A stretch of 13,683 nucleotides of DNA, taken from the NCBI GenBank assembly GCA_030431945.1, contig JAUIIF010000050.1, forward strand, positions 1-13,683, read 5' to 3'. The stretch comes from Bacteroidia bacterium (GTDB lineage: Bacteria > Bacteroidota > Bacteroidia > Chitinophagales > Saprospiraceae). The translations under genes and the position numbers were made by a program. Under the pieces are notes generated by a model. It was not told the origin of the DNA, made no database searches, and saw nothing but the letters and a program-made list of their open reading frames with translations. Below, one piece after another: positions 1 to 5,834 of the stretch; the stretch's first letter is position 1; each line of letters begins with the position of its first letter.

Positions 1-48
1 AGAGGGCGTATTCCGGCGTTTCATGGCTAATGCGATTTTGTCGCGTTA

Positions 49-73
49 ATTATTGCGACTCTATTGCAATAAT
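49..73. promoter_or_regulatory. Inverted repeat upstream of the lipoprotein/TonB receptor pair, possible operator
   Basis: Perfect 8-base arms ATTATTGC (49-56) and GCAATAAT (66-73) are separated by 9 bases. A 10-base perfect palindrome, TATTGCAATA, lies within it at 62-71. The hexamer TATTGC also recurs as a direct repeat at 51-56 and 62-67, 11 bases apart, about one helical turn. The element ends about 60 bases before the ATG at 135. AT-rich palindromes of this size are common binding sites of Fur/Zur-type metal repressors, which would suit an uptake operon, but I cannot assign a regulator. It could instead be a promoter-proximal sequence with chance symmetry. Confidence 0.3.
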
Positions 74-134
74 ACGAATAAGCGTCGTAAATTTGGTCCA
101 TCAACCCCTCAATAATTACCAAAAACCAATAATC

Positions 135-686
135 ATGACCCGTCATCTTTACCTGTTCCTGGCCCTGGGCCTGCTGTTCTTCGCTGCCGCCTGTGTTGAC
201 GACACGGACCCCCTGATCGAAAATGAGGAAGAAGTGATTACTGCCGTAACCCTTACGCTTTTCTCCGACAGTGGAGAGGAAACGGTAGTCCTTGGCTTCA
301 GCGATCCGGACGGCGACGGGGGCGATGACCCGGTCTTTAGTACTACGGGAACCCTGGTCGCAAATTCCTCCTACCGTGGCCAGTTGTCCTTTGCCAACGA
401 AACCGGGAGCATCGATGCGGAAATCGTTGCGGAAGGAACCGACCACCAGGTGTTTTACCAGACAATTCAGAACCTGAACCTGACCTTCAGCTACCTCGAC
501 GACGACGCCAACAACCAGCCCATCGGCCTGATGACCCAGGTGACGGTTGGCGGACCCGGCAGCGGTAACCTGATCATTACCCTCAAGCACGAGCCCGGGA
601 AAAACCCTCTGACGGCAATTGGTAACCCGGAGCTGGCCGGCGGCGAAACGGACGTTGAGGTGAGCTTCGCGGTTACGGTAGAGTAG
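135..686 (+). CDS. Small beta-rich lipoprotein paired with a TonB-dependent receptor
   Basis: A 183-residue predicted lipoprotein. The ATG at 135 is chosen over the in-frame ATG at 30 because it places a clean signal peptide at the N terminus: Thr2-Arg3-His4, a hydrophobic core at residues 5-19, and an AAAC lipobox with Cys20 as the lipidated residue. The mature part begins with an acidic tether (residues 21-33) and then alternates in a way that suggests a beta-sandwich. Visible motifs are an Asp/Gly-rich loop DPDGDGGDD (57-65) that could bind a divalent ion, EGTDHQVFY (100-108), KHEPGKNP (151-158) and a terminal GGETDVEVSF strand (169-178). From memory, the pattern matches a widespread Bacteroidota lipoprotein family encoded beside TonB receptors and sometimes labelled 'type 1 periplasmic binding fold'; its function is not established. 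The stop codon directly touches the receptor start, so the two are co-transcribed and probably translationally coupled. A role in capturing the receptor's ligand at the outer membrane is inference. Confidence 0.8.
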   Translation: MTRHLYLFLALGLLFFAAACVDDTDPLIENEEEVITAVTLTLFSDSGEETVVLGFSDPDGDGGDDPVFSTTGTLVANSSYRGQLSFANETGSIDAEIVAEGTDHQVFYQTIQNLNLTFSYLDDDANNQPIGLMTQVTVGGPGSGNLIITLKHEPGKNPLTAIGNPELAGGETDVEVSFAVTVE

Positions 687-2984
687 ATGAAAAAGCTACC
701 GGTCTTCCTGTTATTGCTGCTGTCGCTCGTGGGCGCGGACGCAGGTGCGCAGCAAGTAGTGGGAGCCAGGCCAGCTACCGACTGCCGCCTGACCATCAGC
801 GGTCGCCTCCTCTCCGAGCACGATCAGGAGCCGCTGGCCTACGCCAGCGTTTTAGCCAGTAACCCCAGGCAGGGCGTGCTGGCGGATGACCACGGAAATT
901 TTGCACTGACGGCGCTTTGTCCCGGAGCGCAAACCATTACCTTTTCCCACATCGGTTGTGACAACGAAGTGCTGACGCTGAACCTGCAGCGGGATACGCA
1001 GATTACGGTCTACCTCCACCACCACGACAACTATACCGAAACAGTGGTGGTAACGGGCAAGAACAACGTCAGCTATTCACCGGAGGTCGACCTGCTGGCC
1101 ACCGGCCAGCTCAGCAACGCCCTGGATCGCATTGCCGGCGTCAGCAGTCTCAAGGCAGGAACCTCGGCGGCGAAGCCCATCGTCGACGGGGTCTTCGGGA
1201 ACCGACTCAGTCTGCAGAACAACGGCATCGCCCAGAGCGGTCAGCAGTGGGGCAATGACCATGCCCCGGAGATTGATCCCTGGGTCGCGGCCTACGTCCG
1301 CGTAGTCGAGGGGGTCGAAGCCCTGAAATACGCCGGGCCGACCGTAGCCGCCACGGTCCTCATCGAACCGGCTCCGCTCCGCGCCACGGGCGGCGCCGCG
1401 GGCAAGGTCGCCTACGGCTTTGCCGGTAACGGAAGGGGACATACCCTGAACGCCCGTTTCGGTAAAAGCGGCAAGACCGCTTACCGCGTCAGCGCCACGG
1501 GCAAGCTCTCCGGCGATCACCGGGCTCCGGATTACTACCTGACCAACACCGGGCGGCAGGAAGGAAATGCCGCCCTCCAATTCGCCCGTTTTCATAATGA
1601 CCGTTGGACCAGCCGCCTGTATTACTCCCTCTTCAACGCCAACATCGGCGTGCTGCGGGGAAGCCATATCGGCAATCTGACGGACCTTGCCGCCGCCATC
1701 GAACGGGAGACCCCCTTTTTTACCGACGAAGCTTTTTCCTACTCTATTGCCTCGCCCCGCCAGGCCGTCAGCCACCACCTGCTGAAAGCCGAAACGGAGT
1801 TTCGGCCTAACGAGGACCATCGTCTGACGTTCCGCTACGGCGGTCAGCTCAATAACCGACAGGAATTTGACGTCCGGCGCGGTGACCGCGATGACCAGGC
1901 CGCGCTCAGCCTGCGACAACTGAGCCATTTGCTGGAAACGGCCTGGCACCACGAAATCGGCCCCGACCGCCATCTGGACGCCAGCCTGCAGTACGAGCAG
2001 GTCGTCAATGACAACCAACCAGGAACCGGCGTGCTGCCGCTGATCCCGGACTACAACAGTCACCGGATGGCCGGCTACCTGGCCTATCATCAGGAGCGGG
2101 AAAACTTTCAGTACCACGCCGGCCTGCGCTACGACTACCAACAGTACGAAGCCATCACGATTACCCGCGACCTGCCCCGGCGCGTCGAGCGGTTCGACCA
2201 CACCTTTCACACCCTGGGGGCCAGCCTGGAGGCGCGCTGGACGCTGAGCCCCGCCACCAGCCTGCGTAGCGGACTGACGCTGCGCCAGCGGGCACCCCAG
2301 ATCAACGAACTGTACAGCAATGGGCTGCACCAGGGCGTCAGTGGTATCGAGGAAGGAGACCGGACACTGAGGCCGGAACAATCCCTGAAACTGACAACCG
2401 GGCTGATCTTCAGCCGCAGCAACTTCAGCCTGAATGCCAACCTCTTTCTGCAGCCCATCAGTAACTACATCTTTCTGGAACCACAACCGGATTTCCGGCT
2501 CACCATCCGCGGGGCTTTTCCCCTCTTCCTGTACCGGGGGGGAGATGCCCTTCTTTACGGAACCAATCTGCAGGCGTTCTGGCAGCCGGCCCCCCGCTGG
2601 GAAGTCGATGGCCGGCTGGCCATCGTCCGCGGGCAAAACCGTACGGAAGGCCGGCCCCTGGTTTTTATGCCTTCCGATAACCTGCGCCTGGGCCTGACCT
2701 TTCGCCCGACGGAAAACTGGAGCCTGGCCGCCGAGAGCCTCTTCGTCCGCCGGCAAGATCGCCTGGATCCCGAACAGGATTTTCAGGTACCGCCGCCCGG
2801 CTATCAGCTCTTTGATGTTTCGGTCAGCCGGGTCTGGACATTGCCCCAAAACCGGACTCTGCACCTGCGCGCCGCCGCCCGGAATGTCCTGAATACGACC
2901 TACCGGGACTACCTGGACCGACAGCGGTACTTCGCCGCTGCCCCCGGTAGAAGCATTGACCTGCGGGTGAGCTACGAATGGTAG
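687..2984 (+). CDS. TonB-dependent outer-membrane receptor with N-terminal CarboxypepD_reg-like domain
   Basis: A 765-residue ligand-gated outer-membrane transporter powered by TonB-ExbBD. It has a signal peptide (Lys2-Lys3, hydrophobic 4-14, likely cleavage near Ala21), a carboxypeptidase-regulatory-like beta domain (about 33-108), a TonB-box-like ETVVVTG stretch at 118-124, a plug domain (about 130-235, including QQWGNDHAPEIDP at 186-198 and VRVVEGVEALKYAG at 204-217), and a 22-strand-type barrel ending in an aromatic residue (Tyr-Glu-Trp), as expected for BAM recognition. Three histidines (111-113) precede the TonB box. The QQWG-DHAPEIDP and IEPAPLR plug motifs are, as I recall, typical of one Bacteroidota receptor subgroup, some of which are thought to take up metals. 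Zinc or copper as substrate is inference. A run of seven G (2536-2542) lies in the barrel-coding part with the frame intact. The ATG follows the lipoprotein stop with no gap. Family assignment is firm, substrate is not. Confidence 0.93.
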   Translation: MKKLPVFLLLLLSLVGADAGAQQVVGARPATDCRLTISGRLLSEHDQEPLAYASVLASNPRQGVLADDHGNFALTALCPGAQTITFSHIGCDNEVLTLNLQRDTQITVYLHHHDNYTETVVVTGKNNVSYSPEVDLLATGQLSNALDRIAGVSSLKAGTSAAKPIVDGVFGNRLSLQNNGIAQSGQQWGNDHAPEIDPWVAAYVRVVEGVEALKYAGPTVAATVLIEPAPLRATGGAAGKVAYGFAGNGRGHTLNARFGKSGKTAYRVSATGKLSGDHRAPDYYLTNTGRQEGNAALQFARFHNDRWTSRLYYSLFNANIGVLRGSHIGNLTDLAAAIERETPFFTDEAFSYSIASPRQAVSHHLLKAETEFRPNEDHRLTFRYGGQLNNRQEFDVRRGDRDDQAALSLRQLSHLLETAWHHEIGPDRHLDASLQYEQVVNDNQPGTGVLPLIPDYNSHRMAGYLAYHQERENFQYHAGLRYDYQQYEAITITRDLPRRVERFDHTFHTLGASLEARWTLSPATSLRSGLTLRQRAPQINELYSNGLHQGVSGIEEGDRTLRPEQSLKLTTGLIFSRSNFSLNANLFLQPISNYIFLEPQPDFRLTIRGAFPLFLYRGGDALLYGTNLQAFWQPAPRWEVDGRLAIVRGQNRTEGRPLVFMPSDNLRLGLTFRPTENWSLAAESLFVRRQDRLDPEQDFQVPPPGYQLFDVSVSRVWTLPQNRTLHLRAAARNVLNTTYRDYLDRQRYFAAAPGRSIDLRVSYEW

Positions 2985-2986
2985 CC

Positions 2987-3019
2987 GGTTGGCTAGCGGC
3001 CCTTCTCCGCCAGCCAGTT
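2987..3019. terminator. Stem-loop just after the receptor stop codon, possible terminator between convergent genes
   Basis: Arms at 2991-2999 (GGCTAGCGG) and 3007-3015 (CCGCCAGCC) pair over nine positions with one A-C mismatch and a 7-base loop. The stem extends to 2987/3019 with one A-T and three G-T pairs. It starts two bases after the receptor stop and sits between convergent genes, the right place for a transcript-end hairpin. No T-run follows on either strand, so it is not a classical intrinsic terminator; it may serve as an mRNA 3' stabiliser. Confidence 0.35.
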
Positions 3020-3079
3020 CAGTAACGCCCGCAACACCTCTTCTGCGCTGGGATACCTACTTAGGTGTATTGTAGCCAT
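2993..3079 (-). CDS. Possible 28-residue ORF or gene remnant, unrecognised
   Basis: An ATG-to-TAG frame of 28 codons on the minus strand in the gap between the receptor and the secreted-protein gene. The peptide begins MATIHLSRYPSAEEVLRAL and ends NWLAEKGR; its second half would form an amphipathic helix, which is unusual for random intergenic sequence. The frame stays open upstream of the ATG, into the 3' end of the neighbouring gene read in another frame, so it could also be the tail of a decayed gene. Its 3' end coincides with the hairpin at 2987-3019. I recognise no family and there is no visible ribosome binding site. Confidence 0.15.
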   Translation of the reverse strand: MATIHLSRYPSAEEVLRALLNWLAEKGR

Positions 3080-3158
3080 GCAACAGTTCCACCAGGGGCG
3101 GAGCAGGGTGGGAGGAAACAGGGGACGGAGCAGGAGGAAGTTGCATTTTATGAAAAAA

Positions 3159-3743
3159 TCAGAGCCGTCTCCGCCGGCGAATTTTCAGCTCATTGTACTC
3201 GGAGACAATGGTGTGCAGGTCCTTGTAGCGATACCCTTTTTTACCGACTACTGCGGAGAGCTGAGGCGCTGATTCGGCAAAGAAGTCACGCAGGGCACGC
3301 CGGAAACCTACGCGTGGTATGGGCAGGATTCTGCGGTTGCCGTACAGAAAGTAATAGGTCGCGGGCTGTTGGGCGAAGAGGCGGAGCATCCGGTCGTCTA
3401 CGTACTGGTCGCTGCCGTCGGGCAAACGGTACAGCGACAGGGCCGGGCCGGATATTTCTTCGCGCAGGAAAAACCACTGCCCCTCGTGAAACCGGCTGAC
3501 GAACCGGAAACTGGTGCCGTCCTTGCTGAAACCGAAACCTTTCACCAGCATGGGGTGAATAGAGTAGATGTCACCAAAATCATTGGTAAACGTGATCAGG
3601 TTGCCCGTGGGGCTGTACTCCAGGAGGTTGAAATAGCCGGTAAGCTGATAATTATCCTTGGTGAGTAAAAAACCGCGTAAAGATTCTGCACTCAGGGAAC
3701 AGGAAAGACTGATGATAAAAAGTAGGGTAAATGTGTGACGCAT
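3159..3743 (-). CDS. Secreted protein of unknown function
   Basis: A 194-residue protein with a likely Sec signal peptide (Arg2-His3, hydrophobic residues 5-17, probable cleavage after Ala19). There is no canonical lipobox, so it is expected in the periplasm or exported. The mature part opens with a beta-rich section (about 20-110) of the form 'LTKDNYQLTGYFNL ... GNLITFTNDFGDIYSIHP', followed by a mixed region. It ends with VVGKKGYRYKDLHTIVSEYN (165-184) and a tail with five consecutive arginines. The GKKGYRYKDL type of ending is, from memory, seen in uncharacterised Bacteroidota proteins of similar length; no function is known to me. It is separated from the upstream thioredoxin gene by 173 bases and probably has its own promoter. 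It converges on the receptor gene. Confidence 0.75.
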   Translation of the reverse strand: MRHTFTLLFIISLSCSLSAESLRGFLLTKDNYQLTGYFNLLEYSPTGNLITFTNDFGDIYSIHPMLVKGFGFSKDGTSFRFVSRFHEGQWFFLREEISGPALSLYRLPDGSDQYVDDRMLRLFAQQPATYYFLYGNRRILPIPRVGFRRALRDFFAESAPQLSAVVGKKGYRYKDLHTIVSEYNELKIRRRRRL

Positions 3744-3799
3744 AAGGAATTGTCGATAGTTTCAAGGGTTAAAATAAGGAATTTAGGAAAGTAGTTTCG

Positions 3800-3818
3800 G
3801 CAAATAAGCAGAATTTGC
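3800..3818. promoter_or_regulatory. Short inverted repeat upstream of the secreted-protein gene
   Basis: GCAAAT (3800-3805) and ATTTGC (3813-3818) are perfect 6-base arms with a 7-base spacer. It lies 57 bases upstream of the minus-strand start at 3743, within a locally AT-rich stretch (3744-3820) of the 173-base gap. This is a plausible promoter/operator area. The rest of the gap (3821-3916) is GC-rich and holds nothing I can name. The symmetry is short enough to be chance. Confidence 0.2.
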
Positions 3819-3916
3819 TCAGGAGGACGCAAAATTGTCCCGGTCACGACGGGGGCACGCCGGTAAACGCTGGTGAGGAGAACAGTACGCGGCCTCCGGC
3901 GGAAACCTGGTTGAGC

Positions 3917-4435
3917 CTACCCTAAAAAGGGATCTAAGGCCGCGCGCAGATCGGGGTAAGTCCGGAAATTGCGGCGGTAAACGAACCGCAGGTCCTTGCG
4001 GTAGATGATGGTGGTGGGCAGGTTGCCGCTCCAGACTCGGTCGATGGTTTTGCCCCAGGCAGGATCTTCATCCGTCAGAACGATCGAGGGCAGGGTGGGG
4101 GCCGTTTGCTGCAGAAAAGCTGGTATGCGCGCAATGGCGCCGGCCTCCGTATCCAGGCTGACGAGGACAATGACGACCTTCTGGTCGGCTTCTTCCCGGG
4201 CGAGTTGTTGCAGATAAGGGATCTCTTCGCGGCAGGGTTTGCACCAGGTGGCCCAGAAATTGATCACGTAGGTAGTGTCTGATCGCTGCTGGAAGAGCGG
4301 CGCAACGTCTTCAAAGCGATCGTACACGATGGTCTGCTCCGCACCGCCCAGTCGGGGTAGGGGAGCGGAGGTTTCGGGGGCGCGGTCGCAGGTACAGACC
4401 AAAAGACAGAGCAGCAGGGGAAGGAAACGGAGCAT
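3917..4435 (-). CDS. TlpA/ResA-like periplasmic thiol-disulfide oxidoreductase
   Basis: A 172-residue thioredoxin-fold protein. The N terminus is a hydrophobic export signal (residues 2-16) ending in Cys14-Thr15-Cys16. Neither cysteine sits in a textbook lipobox, so it may be a lipoprotein or a membrane-anchored periplasmic protein. The thioredoxin core shows INFWATWCKPCREEIP at 58-73 with active-site Cys65 and Cys68, and the cis-proline loop NLPTT at 138-142 with Pro140. In this family such proteins keep periplasmic cysteines reduced, for example during cytochrome c maturation; the substrate here is unknown. Length is normal for a single-domain TlpA protein. The gene follows the membrane-protein gene on the same strand after 33 bases, suggesting one transcript. 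Confidence 0.88.
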   Translation of the reverse strand: MLRFLPLLLCLLVCTCDRAPETSAPLPRLGGAEQTIVYDRFEDVAPLFQQRSDTTYVINFWATWCKPCREEIPYLQQLAREEADQKVVIVLVSLDTEAGAIARIPAFLQQTAPTLPSIVLTDEDPAWGKTIDRVWSGNLPTTIIYRKDLRFVYRRNFRTYPDLRAALDPFLG

Positions 4436-4468
4436 AGCGCGGAGATTTCAGGCAGGTAACATCAGGTA

Positions 4469-5416
4469 TTAGTTTACGTTGACTTCCGGTCGCTGAAAAC
4501 GAACGTTAATGAAATACCGGGCGAAGAAAGGCGCTTTTTCACCTTCGACCAGGACCTCCCAGTAGGTGATGGGCAACTGCGAGGAAAAGTCCGTGATGTA
4601 GTTCTGGACGTTGCGGCTGGCGGGCAGGTCCAACCAAATACCTTCGTGCAGTGCCCCCGCAGTTTGGTCCTGATACGCTGACCATACGATTTCCCGGACC
4701 AGATCGTCCTTGTTGTCCTGGTTACGCTTCCTGCTTTCCTGTACGTAGTTCAGGTGAATGCGATAAGGTTGCTTACTTCCTAAGGATACCCGGTCCTTCA
4801 GGGAAAAGCGGATCCGGTCTCCCAGCCGATAACTTTCCTGATCAAAAAAACCAGTCAGGCGTACGTGCTTCCAGAAGATGCTCAGGTAGCCAAGGCCCCG
4901 ACGAAATAGCCAGGTGGCGGCCAGTCCCCCGACAACAAAGGCAAGAAATATAAGGGCAATGTAGCCGAACAGGAGCTTACGGTTTTCTTTCTGCTGGGCC
5001 TCCGTCAGCACGCCACTGGTCAGTTGTTCCGCAAGATTGGTATAGAGGGCCATTATGACCATTAGCACCAGCAATAATACCACGCAGCTGGCAAGCCAGT
5101 TAATCAGGGTTCGAGGCCAGAAGACAAAAGTCTGGACGCGGTATCTCTTGGGCGTGTGCTGCTTAAGGCTGCCCCCCCCGACGAGCAGGAACAGAACGAA
5201 TGAGAGGCAGCCTGCCAATAACAGCAATGCCTTGCTGCTAATCTCACCAGTGGCTACCAGTTGATGCCATACCCGGGCCGCGTCCATGCCAATCAAGCCA
5301 ACTGTCCCAATACCGGAAAATAGGATCAGCAGAGAAAAGAAAAGCCAGCGTTGTCGGTAAACCATTAGCAAGTCATGGCGCAGAAAATCAGAATGGAGGC
5401 TGTTGGGCTGCTGCAT
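4469..5416 (-). CDS. Four-helix membrane protein with soluble C-terminal domain, unknown function
   Basis: A 315-residue protein with four predicted transmembrane helices at about 24-44, 62-82, 104-125 and 148-170, arranged as two hairpins. The C-terminal domain of about 130 residues (185-315) looks beta-rich: SYRLGDRIRFSLKD at 195-208, then HLNYVQE, and a final RYFINVRFQRP strand near the end. The 'RLGD.I.F.L' pattern recalls beta-sandwich ligand- or protein-binding domains such as arrestin-like folds, but that is only a resemblance. I do not recognise a named family. Codons for Gly80-82 contain a run of eight G on the coding strand (5172-5179), a potential slippage site; the frame is intact here. 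It is the first gene of a probable two-gene unit with the TlpA-like gene and is divergent from the ROCO-CHAT gene. Confidence 0.75.
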   Translation of the reverse strand: MQQPNSLHSDFLRHDLLMVYRQRWLFFSLLILFSGIGTVGLIGMDAARVWHQLVATGEISSKALLLLAGCLSFVLFLLVGGGSLKQHTPKRYRVQTFVFWPRTLINWLASCVVLLLVLMVIMALYTNLAEQLTSGVLTEAQQKENRKLLFGYIALIFLAFVVGGLAATWLFRRGLGYLSIFWKHVRLTGFFDQESYRLGDRIRFSLKDRVSLGSKQPYRIHLNYVQESRKRNQDNKDDLVREIVWSAYQDQTAGALHEGIWLDLPASRNVQNYITDFSSQLPITYWEVLVEGEKAPFFARYFINVRFQRPEVNVN

Positions 5417-5542
5417 GGCGGCTGCAAAATATGGAATAGGTGGTGGTAGGGTGCGGGCCTGCCAACCAGGTCTGTTGTTGTCCTCAGCAGTAATTGCCGA
5501 TGGGGCATCCCTCTCCGTGGGAATGGTAGGGGAAGGTAGTAA

Positions 5543-5789
5543 GGAGGAAGGTTAATAAAGAGAATACAAGCTTTCTTTCCTCCGGAAAAGATACTATTCC
5601 TAAGCCGGAGTGGTTTAGCTACGCTGCTCCTGCGGGGTGGGACAATTAGCGCGTAGCTAGCGTGGTTGCTGATGAGGCAAAAAACGTAGGCGAAGCCATA
5701 GCTTCGGCGAGGCTTTTTAACGAAATCAGCAGCCTCGATAGCAAGTGGTAAAGTCCCAAACCACTTTGACTTAGGTATGTTCCCTAAGT
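5543..5789. other. Run of consecutive inverted repeats: candidate structured RNA or intergenic repeat element
   Basis: Six stem-loops follow one another almost without gaps. (a) 5543-5551 with 5575-5583, 9 pairs including one G-T. (b) 5580-5585 CTCCGG with 5605-5610 CCGGAG, sharing bases with (a). (c) 5616-5624 TAGCTACGC with 5651-5659 GCGTAGCTA, extended by GCT/AGC (5626-5628 with 5648-5650) across a one-base bulge. (d) 5664-5673 GGTTGCTGAT with 5725-5734 ATCAGCAGCC, 10 pairs including one G-T, enclosing CGAAGC/GCTTCG (5691-5696 with 5701-5706). (e) 5743-5749 AAGTGGT with 5760-5766 ACCACTT. (f) 5769-5775 ACTTAGG with 5783-5789 CCTAAGT. The region has no plausible ORF. It could be a structured leader of the ROCO-CHAT mRNA, a small RNA, or a non-autonomous or REP-like repeat. 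The left part of the gap (5417-5542) shows nothing I can name. Confidence 0.45.
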
Positions 5790-5792
5790 TTC
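5765..5792 (+). promoter_or_regulatory. Weak Bacteroidota-type promoter candidate for the ROCO-CHAT module
   Basis: TTTG at 5765-5768 and TAAGTTTC at 5785-5792, 16 bases apart, resemble the Bacteroidota -33 (TTTG) and -7 (TAnnTTTG) elements with one mismatch in the latter. The spacing is on the short side. The inverted repeat 5769-5789 (ACTTAGG/CCTAAGT) fills the spacer exactly, so a bound repressor there would block this promoter. The pieces are short and this is a guess from position and pattern. Confidence 0.22.
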
Positions 5793-5834
5793 CTATCTTC
5801 CCCGCTTACCCAAACCCCGCTCGCCCGTACGCCC

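Noticed and set aside
30..134. N-terminal extension of the lipoprotein from the ATG at 30
   Set aside because: It would put 35 non-hydrophobic residues before a textbook lipoprotein signal peptide and overlaps the inverted repeat at 49-73. The ATG at 135 is better.
1077..2864. Long open frame (595 codons) antisense to the TonB receptor
   Set aside because: The plus-strand frame has clear domain order, signal peptide and aromatic C terminus. The antisense frame is an effect of GC-rich codon use and shows no recognisable motif.
3059..3065. ACTTAGG occurring at 3059 and again at 5769, with CCTAAG also at 5599
   Set aside because: Only 6-7 bases are shared, and flanking sequence does not continue the match. 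This is expected by chance.
5616..5734. Integron attC site or tRNA gene
   Set aside because: The stems lack the attC core sites (GTTRRRY and its partner), and there is no cloverleaf with anticodon or T-loop consensus.
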